From Kitasatospora sp. NA04385 (lineage in GTDB: Bacteria > Actinomycetota > Actinomycetes > Streptomycetales > Streptomycetaceae), in contig NZ_CP054919.1 of the NCBI RefSeq assembly GCF_013364235.1, forward strand, positions 3,034,247-3,098,246: a stretch of DNA of 64,000 bases, written 5' to 3'. Shown here one piece after another: positions 1 through 9,800 of the stretch (positions are counted from its first letter, which is position 1; each line of letters starts with the position of its first letter). The notes beneath the pieces were generated by a model. The model was not told the origin of the DNA, searched no databases, and worked only from the letters and a program-made list of their open reading frames with translations. The position numbers and the translations under genes are program-made.

Positions 1-152
1 CGGCTGTCCTGCAGGAACAGCGGTCGGTGGGCGTGGGCCCGGGAGCGGGGGTTCAGTGCCTGCGCGGTGCCGGTGGCCTCGTTGGCCTCCCGCTCCGGGG
101 CGGGTCCGGGCTACTCGCGCCGCAGGTCGGCGTGGACGGCGTCCGGGGAGGG

Positions 153-299
153 TCAGCCCCAGCCGAGGCTGCCGTCGGCCACGGTCACGCTGTGGGCCGG
201 GGCGTCGGAGGCGAGGACGTTGACCGCGGCGGGTGCGGCGAACAGGGCGGCGAGGACGAGGGCGTTGACCGCGGCGGCCATGACCGGACGGGTGCGCAT
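153..299 (-). CDS. small secreted peptide, unknown function
   Basis: This is a 48-residue ORF starting at ATG. It has Arg residues at 2 and 4, then a hydrophobic Ala/Leu/Val stretch (about residues 6-27) and a short polar tail ending SLGWG, as in a Sec signal peptide followed by a very short mature peptide. The frame stays open upstream to 497, but that extension is Arg-rich and lacks family character, so I chose the ATG at the signal peptide. I do not recognise the family. The gene stands alone, with about 240 bp to the next gene. Confidence 0.5.
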   Translation of the reverse strand: MRTRPVMAAAVNALVLAALFAAPAAVNVLASDAPAHSVTVADGSLGWG

Positions 300-542
300 G
301 ACGGTGGTTCTCCTGAGCGGCTGTGGCAGACGGGTGGGTACTGGTTCGGCGTCCCGCGGTTGACGCCTCTTCCGGTGTGCCACCCGGTCTGTCTCCCTGG
401 CGGCGATCACTAGCTTCGTCCGCCCCGGGGCCCACCGGAAGGCGTTCCGGATGTCGTCAACCGGACTGTCCGGAGGCAGCCATAACAACGTGTACATGAC
501 AATAAAATCGGCCGGGGCACCTCGCTCCCCCGTGGCGTCGCG

Positions 543-1886
543 TCAGTTGGTGCGGCGGGTGCGGACGGTGGCGAGGGTGAGGAGGAGCGGGCCGAGGAAG
601 AGGGCGGCGGCCATCGCGCGGTAGTCCTGGTCGGTGGCGGAGGCGGTGAGTGCCAGCTGGGTGCCGAGGACGGCCGCGCCGGCCACCGGGACGAGGGCGC
701 GCATCCGGTGCCGCCAGGCGTGGAGCACGGCGGCGGCCAGGCCCAGGTAGGCCCACAGGGCGCCGCGCCAGAGCAGCCAGTCCAGTTGCGGGGCGCGCAG
801 CAGGGTGCGGCTCCAGGTCGCGGCGGCGTGCAGCGGGTGCCACAGGCCGCGGGAGCCGGCCGCCGGGGCGGGGACCACGGTGGCGGCGTGCGGGCCGCCG
901 GAGCCGGCCCACACGCCCCAGGCGATCCGGCCGCGGCAGAGCCGGGCGTCCAGCACCCGGTCGGGGTGGTCGCGGAGCAACTGCCGCCAGGCGGTGGCGA
1001 GTTCCGTTTCGGCGCGGCGGGCCGCGGGGGCGTTCCAGCGTTCGGTGAGGGCCGCGGTGGCGGAGCAGTCGGCGCCCGCCGCGTCCCAGTCGCCGGGCGG
1101 GGCGACGGCGTCCAGCCCCGGGGTCGGCGGGACGGCGGCCCGGTGCCGGGCCAGGGCCAGGTCGGCGGCGCGCAGGGTGTGCAGGTCGCCGGTGCGGGTG
1201 GCGGGGTGGCCGAGCAGTCCGAGCGCGATCGGCACCGCCAGCGCGAGCACGGTCAGCAGCGCGAGGCGCACCCGCGCCCCGGGCAGGAACAGCAGCAGCA
1301 CCGCGACGGCGACCAGCGCGGTGCCCGCGCCCCGGGTGCCGGTCAGCGCGAGGGCGCAGACCGCCGCGGCCAGCACGGCCAGGTCCAGCCGCTGGGCGGG
1401 GCCGCCCTGCGCGAGGGTGCCCTCGGCCCGCCTGGCCAGCAGCCGCAGGCCCGCCCCGGTGAGCAGCAGCGCGGCGGTGGTGGCGACCGCCGCGGGGGTG
1501 GCCGAGACCACCAGGCTCGCGGTCGGCGGCAGCCCGGCCAGGACGAGCGCGACCGGCCCGCTGTAGCGCCCGCGCACCCCGTACCTGGCCAGCGCGGCCA
1601 CCAGGTACCCCAGCGCGAAGGCCGCGGCGGCGGTCTGCAGCAGCGTCGCGGGCCCGACGTGGACGGCCCGCACGGCCGCCGCGTACAGCGGCGCCGTCCC
1701 GTCCACGGCCGTCCCGGTGAACGCCGGGTACACCGCCGCCCACCACAGCAGCAGCACTCCCCAGCAGCCGGCCGCGACCGCGAACGGCAGCCGCAGCCGC
1801 GACTTCGCCCGCCGGTGCCGCCGCTCCCGCTCCTGCCGCCGCGCCCACTCCGGGCGGGCCTCCCCGAGGGTGGTACTGGTGCTCAC
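543..1886 (-). CDS. polytopic integral membrane protein, unknown function
   Basis: The product is 447 residues. A basic, Arg-rich cytoplasmic N-terminus (about 40 residues) is followed by many hydrophobic helices in the first half, a soluble segment rich in Trp/Asp/Arg (about residues 245-335), and more helices to a basic end (VRTRRTN). The layout resembles GT-C or O-antigen-ligase-like membrane proteins, but I see no diagnostic motif. I chose the GTG start because GGAGGG lies 7 nt upstream; the frame extends to 1958 without a comparable ribosome binding site. No obvious operon partner. Confidence 0.7.
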   Translation of the reverse strand: MSTSTTLGEARPEWARRQERERRHRRAKSRLRLPFAVAAGCWGVLLLWWAAVYPAFTGTAVDGTAPLYAAAVRAVHVGPATLLQTAAAAFALGYLVAALARYGVRGRYSGPVALVLAGLPPTASLVVSATPAAVATTAALLLTGAGLRLLARRAEGTLAQGGPAQRLDLAVLAAAVCALALTGTRGAGTALVAVAVLLLFLPGARVRLALLTVLALAVPIALGLLGHPATRTGDLHTLRAADLALARHRAAVPPTPGLDAVAPPGDWDAAGADCSATAALTERWNAPAARRAETELATAWRQLLRDHPDRVLDARLCRGRIAWGVWAGSGGPHAATVVPAPAAGSRGLWHPLHAAATWSRTLLRAPQLDWLLWRGALWAYLGLAAAVLHAWRHRMRALVPVAGAAVLGTQLALTASATDQDYRAMAAALFLGPLLLTLATVRTRRTN

Positions 1887-2134
1887 GCCGAAGCCCTCCC
1901 AGCAGTTCGTGCGGGGCAGGCTAGCAGCAGTATTCGGCCACTTGAAGAGGGCATGCATATGCGCCCGTCAGTGGCCCGCGGGAACGGCGGCGGCCAGGAC
2001 CCGCCGGGCCCGGCGGCCGGGAGGCGGGAGCGGGGGGAGGCGGGCAGGTCGCGCGGTTCCCCCGCCTCGGGGCGGGGCCGGCGCCGGTCGTACAGCCGGA
2101 GGGCGGCGGTGGCTGCGGGGCGGGGCGGGGCGCG

Positions 2135-2398
2135 CTACTCGGCGGCGGGCACCGCCGCGCGGCGCAGGGCGCGCAGGCCGCGGACGCCGATCCAGCCGAT
2201 GGCGAGGCCGAGCAGCAGGGAGGTGACGGCGAGCAGCAGGTGGACCCAGAAGAAGGCGGTGGGCTGGGAGTGGTCGCCGCCCGTGAAGGCCTGGCCGCCG
2301 GAGTCCTTCCAGAGGTTCTTGACGAAGGTGGTCCAGATGAAGACCGACCAGACGCCGAAGGCGGTGAGGAACCAGGAGACCGGGCGGCTGAGCTTCAT
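2135..2398 (-). CDS. SCO4848-family small membrane protein
   Basis: This 87-residue protein has two transmembrane helices: one near the N-terminus (about residues 7-26) and one at about 48-70, separated by a polar loop with KNLWKDSGG, and ends in a basic tail. Size, topology and position next to a D-alanyl-D-alanine carboxypeptidase match the SCO4848 membrane-protein family of Streptomyces as I recall it. It is transcribed divergently from the carboxypeptidase across about 137 bp. Function is unknown; the conserved neighbourhood suggests a cell-envelope role (inference). Confidence 0.75.
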   Translation of the reverse strand: MKLSRPVSWFLTAFGVWSVFIWTTFVKNLWKDSGGQAFTGGDHSQPTAFFWVHLLLAVTSLLLGLAIGWIGVRGLRALRRAAVPAAE

Positions 2399-2535
2399 GG
2401 CGGGGGTCCTTCGCGGCAGACGGAGTGCCCGTCCAGTATGCGGGGCCCGCCGATCGGAGCAGTGGGCGGTACTCGTTCGTGGCGTCGTGCGGCGGGGTCG
2501 GCGGGGAGCCGGGCGGCGCGGGTTACTTTCCCGGA
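2399..2535. promoter_or_regulatory. divergent intergenic region (membrane protein / carboxypeptidase)
   Basis: The 137 bp between the divergent starts must hold promoters for both genes. I see no convincing -35/-10 pair and no strong palindrome. Confidence 0.4.
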
Positions 2536-3733
2536 ATGCTGATAATCCGCCGGATCCTCCACGGTTCGTCCGCTGCCGCCCTGCTGCTGGTGCCCGCCCT
2601 GCCGTCGGCCGCGGTCGCCGCTGCGCCGGGGGACGCGCCGCCGCCCGGGGTGGTGGGCGGGGAGCGGTTGGGTGCGGCGGGGGTGCAGGTGGCCGCGGGG
2701 GCGCCGGCGCTGCCGAAGGACCTGACCGGGAAGTCCTGGGTGGTCGCGGACGCGGGCAGCGGGGAGGTGCTGGCGTCGTTCAACGCGCATGCGAAGCTGC
2801 CGCCCGCCTCGACGCTGAAGATGCTGTTCGCGGACACCGTGCTGCCGCGCTTCCAGGCGTCCGAGGTGCACAAGGTCGCCTGGTCGGAGCTGCAGGGGAT
2901 GGGGGCGGGCAGCAGCCTGGTCGGCATCAAGGAGGACCTGGACTACAAGGTCGAGGACCTGTGGCGCGGGGTGTTCCTGTCCTCGGGCAACGACGCGGTG
3001 CACGTGCTGGCGAACATGAACGGCGGCGTCGCGAAGACGGTGGCCGACATGCAGGAGCGGGCGGAGCGGTTGCAGGCCCTGGACACCCACGTGGTCAGCC
3101 CGGACGGCTACGACATGGACGGGCAGGTCACCTCGGCGTACGACCTGACCCTGTTCGCCCGGGCGGGGCTGCGCAACGCGGACTTCCGGGCGTACTGCGC
3201 GACCCGCTGGGCGCAGTTCCCGGGCGCGGTGGACAAGAAGACCGGGCAGCGCGGCAGTTTCGGGATCGCCAACACCGACCGGCTGCTGGGCACGTACCCG
3301 GGCCTGATCGGGGTGAAGAACGGCTACACCACCAACGCGGGCGCCACCTACACCGGCGCGGCCGAACGCGACGGGCGGACACTGCTGGTCACGGTGATGC
3401 ACCCGGACAACAGCACGAAGGTGTACGACGAGGCGGCGGCACTCCTCGACTGGGGTTTCACCGCAGCGGGGAAAACCACCCCGGTCGGAGCCCTCGCCGA
3501 GGACCGCGCCGCGCCGCAGGAGCAGTCGGCCCCGGCGGCGCCCGCGGCGCGGCCGGTGGCGGACCGGCCGGACGCCGCCGCGGCGCCGGACGCCGGGCGG
3601 GCGGCGACGCGGCGGCCGCCGGGCCGGGCACGGCGACCTGGACGGCGGTGGGGCTGTGCGCGGCGGTCGCGGCGGCGGGCTGCTGCGGCTGCGGGTGCTG
3701 CGCCGCCGGGCCGCCCGGCCGGATCGCTACTAG
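2536..3733 (+). pseudogene. dac: D-alanyl-D-alanine carboxypeptidase (S11), apparently frameshifted at the 3' end
   Basis: This is a penicillin-binding D,D-carboxypeptidase that trims peptidoglycan stem peptides outside the cell. A Sec signal peptide covers about residues 1-29. The S11 motifs are complete: S92-T-L-K95, S150-G-N152, and K261-N-G263 in the place usual for KTG. The catalytic domain is intact to about 3500. After that the reading frame stops making sense: the expected C-terminal membrane anchor (TWTAVGLCAAVAAAG) lies in frame 3, and a plausible basic end (VLRRRAARPDRY, stop 3731-3733) lies in frame 2. Two single-base losses would explain this. Left in frame 1, translation would run to 4014, antisense into the next gene. 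The enzyme domain may still be made but without its anchor; sequencing error is the alternative. Start chosen at the ATG of the signal peptide. Confidence 0.75.
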
Positions 3734-3761
3734 ACCGGCGGGCGGGGGCCGGGGCGGTGCG

Positions 3762-4619
3762 TCAGGCGGCCTTGCGCCCGGTGCGCAGGGCGCGGCGCAC
3801 CGCCCGGGTGGCGAACGGCGGCAGCACGTCGAGGGCGACCCGGCGCGACAGCGAGCGCGGGGCGGGGCCGCGGCTGCTCGCGGGCTCGTCCCAGGCGAGG
3901 CGGTGGCAGACCTGTCCGGCGATGTGCTCCTCGTCGAGCCGGAAGCCCTCGCCGCGCCAGTCGCGGGCGAGCAGGTCGGCGCGGACGGCGTCCGGGTCGC
4001 CCCAGGTGCCGTAGAACTTCTCGGGGGTGAGCAGCACCGGCCGCAGTCCGAGGGTGAAGACGGCCTCCCAGACGGCGGCGGCGACGCCGGGGGTGTGCGG
4101 GGCCCGGTAGTCGTCGAGGGCGACGACGCCGTTCTTGGCGAGCGCGTCCCGGGCGACCAGGATGTCGCCGGCCACGTGCTCGTACAGGTGGGAGGCGTCG
4201 ACGTGGACGAAGCGGCAGCTGTCGGCGGCGATCCGGCCGTCGGCGAGCACCGAGGTGGGGGCCTGGACGATCGTCGGGAGCTCGGCGTGGAAGGCCCGGT
4301 AGTTGGTCTCGAAGGCGCGGCGGGTGAGCGTCTCCCGGTAGGACATGCTCATCTCGGCGGAGTTCTCGTCGTCGGGGGCGTCGAGGTCGAACAGGTCGCA
4401 GACGGTGAAGGTCTCGCCGGGCTGCAGGTGGTCGCCGAGCAGGATCGCGGAGCGGCCCAGGTAGGCGCCCAGTTCGAGCAGGTCGCCGGTGGTCCCGGCG
4501 GCGGTCTGCCGGGACAGCAGGTGGGCGAAGGCCTCCCGGTCCGCGCGGAAGAACCATCCGGGGACGTCGTCGGGGGTCGCGGGGGCGACGGGAGCGGCGC
4601 TGGTGTCGAGAGCGGACAC
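3762..4619 (-). CDS. class I SAM-dependent methyltransferase (TylF/Methyltransf_24-like)
   Basis: The product is 285 residues. The SAM-binding motif I is DLLELGAYLGRSAILL, followed by an acidic strand (FTVCDLFDLD) and FVHVDASHLYEHVAGD, the motif arrangement of TylF/macrocin-O-methyltransferase-like and Methyltransf_24 proteins. The ALDDY strand after a buried Val run matches the usual beta-5 position. The substrate is unknown; methylation of a sugar or secondary metabolite is typical of the family. GTG start with GGAG 5 nt upstream. The carboxypeptidase reading frame invades this gene antisense, which supports the frameshift proposed there. Confidence 0.8.
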   Translation of the reverse strand: MSALDTSAAPVAPATPDDVPGWFFRADREAFAHLLSRQTAAGTTGDLLELGAYLGRSAILLGDHLQPGETFTVCDLFDLDAPDDENSAEMSMSYRETLTRRAFETNYRAFHAELPTIVQAPTSVLADGRIAADSCRFVHVDASHLYEHVAGDILVARDALAKNGVVALDDYRAPHTPGVAAAVWEAVFTLGLRPVLLTPEKFYGTWGDPDAVRADLLARDWRGEGFRLDEEHIAGQVCHRLAWDEPASSRGPAPRSLSRRVALDVLPPFATRAVRRALRTGRKAA

Positions 4620-4702
4620 ACGGTCTCCATGGGGTGGGCCGGAGCGGGGGGACGCGGCGGCGTTCGGTCAGCGGGTACTGACAGGTGTGAGCGGGATCAT
4701 AG

Positions 4703-5647
4703 TCACTCGTCCGGTGGGCGGACACCCGTCGGAGGGGGTGTCTTCCCGGCGGCCCGCAGCGCCTCCTCGGCCTGCCGCACCGCGCGCAGTCTGGCCTCCT
4801 CCGGGTCGGCGAGCGCGGTCCAGGCCGCGCAGTACATCAGCAGCCGGGAGACGAAGTCGATCCACAGCAGTAGCGCCACCGGCACGCCGAACGCCCCGTA
4901 CAGGCTGCGGCCGGCCACCGAGCCGAGGTACGAGGAGAGCAGCAGCTTGAGCAGCTCGAAGCCGACGGCGCCGATCAGCGCGCCCTCCAGCAGGGCGCGG
5001 CGGCGCTGGCCGGTGATCCGCGGGAACGGGCCGAGCAGGTAGGCGAACAGCAGCAGGTCGGCGCAGACCGCGATCAGGAAGCCGAGCGCGGAGAGCAGCC
5101 AGCGGGCGGCCCCGCCGTGCAGGCCGAGGCCGTCGGCGAGCCGGTGGACGAGGGTGGTGGCGAGCGCGGAGGCGGCCAGCGAGGCCAGGCAGACCAGGCC
5201 GAGGCCGAGCAGCACCACGCAGTCGCGGGCCTTGACCAGGACGGGGTTGCCGCCGTCGTCGGGCAGCCGCCACGCGGTGCGCACGGCGCCGCGCATGGTG
5301 TCGACCCAGCCGAGGCCGGAGATCAGCAGCAGCACGCCGGAGACCAGGCCGACGGCGCCCGCGTTGGCGACCATCGCGTTCAGGTCGAGCGAGTCGGCGA
5401 GGCCGGGCAGCTGCTCGGAGATCTTGTCCTGGAGCTGGTGCACCCGGGAGTCGGAGAGGGTGGCGAGCGCGATCGCCAGGGCCACGGTGAGCAGCGGGAA
5501 CAGGGCCAGGAAGCCGAAGAAGGTGATCGCGCCGGCCAGCCGGTTGCCCTGGACGTCGTCGAACAGCAGGTAGACGCGGTAGGGGCGGCTGCGCATCAGC
5601 CGGGCGGCCCACGGGCCGATCACGGGCAGCTTGGTGAGGAAGTCCAC
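4703..5647 (-). CDS. YihY/BrkB family integral membrane protein
   Basis: This 314-residue protein opens with MDFLTKLPVIGPWAARLM, a family-typical N-terminus, then AITFFGFLALFPLLTVALA and five further hydrophobic helices with the YihY-type end (GAFGVPVALLLWIDFVS). Formerly called ribonuclease BN-like, the family is not an RNase; the function is unknown. I chose GTG at 5647 over the longer Arg-rich frame to 5695: it matches the family N-terminus, and a TATACA box ends 7 nt upstream, suggesting a leaderless transcript. The C-terminus is a hydrophilic tail. Confidence 0.8.
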   Translation of the reverse strand: MDFLTKLPVIGPWAARLMRSRPYRVYLLFDDVQGNRLAGAITFFGFLALFPLLTVALAIALATLSDSRVHQLQDKISEQLPGLADSLDLNAMVANAGAVGLVSGVLLLISGLGWVDTMRGAVRTAWRLPDDGGNPVLVKARDCVVLLGLGLVCLASLAASALATTLVHRLADGLGLHGGAARWLLSALGFLIAVCADLLLFAYLLGPFPRITGQRRRALLEGALIGAVGFELLKLLLSSYLGSVAGRSLYGAFGVPVALLLWIDFVSRLLMYCAAWTALADPEEARLRAVRQAEEALRAAGKTPPPTGVRPPDE

Positions 5648-5724
5648 GCTTGGCTGTATACCGCCGCGCGGGCCGCGGCGGCGGGAGCGAAACACGGCGC
5701 GGCCCGCCGCGGCGCGGCCGGGGA

Positions 5725-5764
5725 GCGGCTCAGCGGCGGACGGCGCGGCTCAGCGGCGGACGGC
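5725..5764. repeat. 20-bp perfect tandem duplication spanning a stop codon
   Basis: Two adjacent identical 20-bp units (5725-5744 and 5745-5764) cover the 3' end and TGA stop (5752-5750) of the glycosyltransferase gene, leaving a second, out-of-frame stop copy downstream. Confidence 0.9.
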
Positions 5765-6748
5765 GCGGCGGGCCCGGGCGAGCACCCGCAGGCCCTGGAA
5801 GCCGAGGTGGTTGCCGCGGGCGAGCAGTTCGCCGCGCAGCCCCTCGCGGCCGGGGGCGGGCCGGTGGTCGGCCGGGCGGTGCCGGGCGCAGTGCTCGGCG
5901 GCGCGGCGGAAGAACTCGCGGCGGTCGCCGGGCGGGACGCGGCCGGGCTTGGAGACCACGGTGGCGAGGTGGCCGAGCATCATCCGGTAGATGACCGGGC
6001 GCCAGCGGTCCAGGTCGGGCCGGGTGTCGAGGTAGCCGAAGACCCGGTCGTACTGGGCGAAGACGTCGAAGTGCTTGCGGGAGGCGGTGGCGAGGATGTT
6101 GCCGCCCTCGCGGCGCTGGCGGTAGTGGACGCCGACGGTGTCGAGCAGGGTGATCCGCTCGGCGGCGAGCAGCGCCGGGTAGGTGAACGGGGTGTCCTCG
6201 TAGTAACCGGGCGGGAAGGACAGGCCGTTGTCCGCCAGGAAGGCCCGCCGGTAGGCCTTGTTCCAGGCGACCTGGAGCAGGTCGAGCAGGTCGCGGCGCT
6301 CGTCCAGGGTGAAGACCTCGGCGCCGGGCCGGGCGAACACCGGCGCGGAGGCGGAGCGGGCGACCCGGCCGTCCCAGTGGCTGCGGGCGTAGTCGAACAC
6401 CAGCAGGTCGGGGTCGCCGGTGGCGCGCAGCCGGGCGTCGACGGCGGCGAGCAGGCCGGGGGTGAGGGTGTCGTCGCTGTCCAGGAAGATCACGTAGTCG
6501 CCGGTGGCGAGGGCGGTGCCGGCGTTCCGGGCCGGGCCGAGGCCGACGTTCTCCGGCAGGTGCCGGACGGTCACCCGGGGGTCGCGGGCGGCCGCCGCGT
6601 CCAGCAGGGCGCCGCAGCCGTCGGGCGAGCGGTCGTCCACCGCGATCAGTTCGAAGTCCTCGAAGGACTGGGTGAGGACCGACTCCAGGCACTCCGGGAG
6701 GTACTCCTCGACGGCGTGCACCGGTACGACCACACTGAACCGCGGCAT
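5750..6748 (-). CDS. family 2 glycosyltransferase (GT-A)
   Basis: The product is 332 residues. The N-terminal GT-A fold shows FSVVVPVHAVEEYLPE, IAVDDRSPDGC and the metal-binding FLDSDDTLTP (DxD class), then NVGLGPARN. The remainder is typical of glycosyltransferases found beside TagF-like enzymes. It probably transfers a sugar onto a lipid carrier or wall polymer at the cytoplasmic membrane face. ATG start with GGGAGAG about 8 nt upstream. Divergent from the bifunctional GT2/TagF gene, suggesting joint control of cell-wall polymer assembly (inference). Confidence 0.85.
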   Translation of the reverse strand: MPRFSVVVPVHAVEEYLPECLESVLTQSFEDFELIAVDDRSPDGCGALLDAAAARDPRVTVRHLPENVGLGPARNAGTALATGDYVIFLDSDDTLTPGLLAAVDARLRATGDPDLLVFDYARSHWDGRVARSASAPVFARPGAEVFTLDERRDLLDLLQVAWNKAYRRAFLADNGLSFPPGYYEDTPFTYPALLAAERITLLDTVGVHYRQRREGGNILATASRKHFDVFAQYDRVFGYLDTRPDLDRWRPVIYRMMLGHLATVVSKPGRVPPGDRREFFRRAAEHCARHRPADHRPAPGREGLRGELLARGNHLGFQGLRVLARARRAVRR

Positions 6749-6803
6749 CTCTTCACTCTCCCGACCTGGCCTGGCCTCGCGCAGACTAGCAAGCCCGGAG
6801 AGG

Positions 6804-6809
6804 TAGGAT
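6804..6809 (+). promoter_or_regulatory. -10 box TAGGAT upstream of the GT2/TagF gene
   Basis: TAGGAT fits the Streptomyces vegetative -10 consensus and lies 80 nt before the ATG at 6889. No good -35 hexamer is visible at 17-18 nt, so the call is tentative. Confidence 0.35.
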
Positions 6810-6888
6810 CGCCGCCGGTGGCGGTCCGCTTTCTCATCATTTCACGGGCCCGCCGGTCGCATTCCCGAGGAAAGGCTCTGCGCTACCG

Positions 6889-9800
6889 ATGGCCCCCCGT
6901 CTGTCCGTCGTCGTCCCGATCTACAACGTCGAGCGCTACCTCGAAGAATGCCTCGACTCCATCGCCGCCCAGACCTTCACCGACTTCGAGTGCGTCATGG
7001 TCGACGACGGCTCCAAGGACTCCAGCGCCGAGATCGCCCGCGCGTACGCCGCGAAGGACTCCCGCTTCCGGCTGGTCCAGCAGGTCAACAAGGGTCTGGG
7101 AGCCGCCCGCAACACCGGTTACCGGAACATCTCCCAGGACAGCGAGTTCCTGGCGTTCGTCGACAGCGACGACACCATGCCGCCGTCCGCGTACGAGCTG
7201 ATGATCGGCACCCTGGACGAGACCGGTTCGGACTTCTGCACCGGCAACGTGCAGCGCTTCCGCGCGGTGGGCCACTACCAGTCCGGCGGCCACCGCAAGC
7301 CGTTCGCGGCGACCCGGCTGAGCACCCACATCACCGAGATCCCGGCGCTGATCACCGACCGCACCGCCTGGAACAAGGTCTACCGCCGCAGCTTCTTCGA
7401 CGAGGCGGGCGTGCTGTACCCCGAGGGCATCCTGTACGAGGACGCCCCGGTCAGCGTGCCGCACCACTTCCTGGCCCGCCGGGTCGACGTGCTCGCCGAG
7501 CCGATCTACCACTGGCGCGAGCGGGAGGTCGGCGAGATGTCGATCACCCAGATGAAGACCAACCCGAAGGGCGTCATCGACCGGGTCAAGTCGATGGAGC
7601 TGGTCCGGGACTGGCTGTCGGCGCAGAGCGACCCGAAGTTCCGCAAGTACCTGCACACCTACGACGAGAACAACCTCGTCGAGGAGATCCCGATGTTCTT
7701 CGGGTCGGTGCTGGAGGGCGACCCGGAGTACAACGCGGCCTACCTGGAGTCGGTCGGCCGGCTGCTGCGCGCCATCGGGCCCGAGCAGGTCCGCAAGCTG
7801 CGCGCGCCGCTGCGGCTGAAGTACCACCTGACCCTGCAGGGCCGGCTGGAGGAGCTCATCGAGCAGCTCCGCTTCGAGCAGGACAGCAACGGCGCCGCCC
7901 CCGCGCGCGGCCTGCTGCGCCCGTACGCCGACTACCCGTTCCTGCGCGGCGGCCGCCGGAGCGTGCCCGCCGACGTGCTGCGGCTGAAGAACGCGCTGGT
8001 GATGCGCTCGCGGCTGTACGACGCGGCCTGGGAGGACGGGAAGCTCAAGCTCACCGGCCACGCCTTCCCCGAGCACCTGGGCGCCGCGAACAAGCACGAC
8101 ATGGTCAAGGCGCTGGTGCTGCGCGAGGCCAAGGGCCGCGGCGTGGTGGCCGTGCAGACCAAGGCGCAGTTCAGCCCGGAGGCCACCTCCAGCTCCCCGC
8201 ACGACCTGTACAGCTGCGACTGGGCGGGCTTCTCCGCGTCCATCGACCCGCAGCGGCTGAAGTCCCGCGGTGCCTGGAAGGAGGGCTCCTGGCGGGTGCT
8301 GGTGGCCGGCGCCGGCAAGGGCGGCGTGTACAAGGGCCGGGTGTCGGTCGGCTGGCACGACCGCAACGAGTACCCGCCGGTGCACTGGGTCGAGGACGAC
8401 GTCCGGATCGTGCCCTGGTCGCGCGACGGCCACCTGCTGCTGCGGGTGGAGCGGGTGCGCGCCCGCGCGGTCGCGGCCTCGGCGCAGGACGGCGTCCTGG
8501 AGCTGAACGGCCTGGTGCGCTCGGGCCCGGACCTGGCCGGCGCGGAGCTGCGGCTGCGGCACGTGGAGTCCGACCGCGACCTGTTCGCCGAGCTGGAGCT
8601 CGGCACCCCGGCCGGGCGCGACCTGCCGTTCACCGCGCGGGTGCGGCTGGCCGGGCTGACCGCCGTCCGCGAGGCCTGGGACGCGCTGGACCCGACCGCC
8701 GAGGAGCGCACCCGGGACCGCTGGGACCTGGAGCTGAAGCTCGCCGACGGCAGCGCGCTGCCCCTGGTGCTGGACGACCGGACCGCCCCGGTGGAGCTGC
8801 ACCTGCCGCTGGGCGCGGGCGAGCGCGCGCTGTACGCCAAGCCCTCCCCGTCCGGCTACCTGCAGCTGTGCGACCAGGTGCTGCAGCCGGTGATCGAGGA
8901 GGTGGCCCCCGCCACCGACGGCGAGGGCTTCGTGCTCAGCGGGTCCTTCCCGCTGCCCGGCGCGCACCGCTACGAGCTGGTGATCCGGCACTTCAAGCGC
9001 CAGGAGGAGCACGCCTACCCGGTGGAGATCGCCGACGGGCGCTTCCGGGCCGCGCTGCCCGCCGTCCCGACCGCGTCCTTCGCGGGCCTGGTGCCGCTGC
9101 ACAAGGGCACCTGGACGGTGCTGTTCCGCCCGGTCGGCGCCCCGGTCGACAGCCTGTGGCCGGCCGCCGTGCTGGCCGCCCGGACGTTCGACGCGCTGCC
9201 GCTGGAGATCGAGGCCCGCGGCAAGCGGGTCGCCCTGGAGCGCCGCGGCTTCGACACCCTGTCGCTGGAGTCGCACGACCCGCTGGTGCCCGAGGAGCGC
9301 AGCGGCTACCGCCAGCGCGTCCTGCGCCGCGCCTACACCGAGCAGCAGTTCGGCCCGCTGACCGACACGGTGCTGTACCACACCGTCCGGGAGGACTGGT
9401 GGGCCGCCGACGGCGGCCTGTACGGCGACTCGCCGCGGGCCGTGCACGAGGAGCTGGTGCGCCGCGGCCTGCCGCTGCGGCACCTGTGGACCTCCGTGGA
9501 CCTCCAGGCCGAGCTGCCGCAGACCGCCGAGTGCGTGCGCCACCGCTCCCCCGAGTGGTTCCGGGCGCTGTCCACCGCGAAGTACATCGTCACCTCCACC
9601 CACCTGCCCACGTACTTCCGCCGCCGTCCCGGCCAGGTCGTGCTGCAGACCTGGCAGGGCGTGCCGCTGAAGCGGATCGGCACCGACTTCGAGAAGGTCT
9701 GGTTCACCGACTCCGGGTACCTGGAGCACCTCAAGGAGGAGGTGCCGCAGTGGAGCCTGCTGACGGCGGGCAACCGCTGGTCGGCGCCGGTGCTGCGGCG

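Noticed and set aside
1-152. Possible 3' end of a minus-strand gene at the left edge (PDAVHADLRRE then stop)
   Set aside because: The frame is short, lacks a visible start and cannot be tied to a family.
708-5042. Very long + strand open frame of 1444 codons
   Set aside because: It is antisense to three or more real genes, changes composition along its length and shows no domain; high GC leaves antisense frames open.
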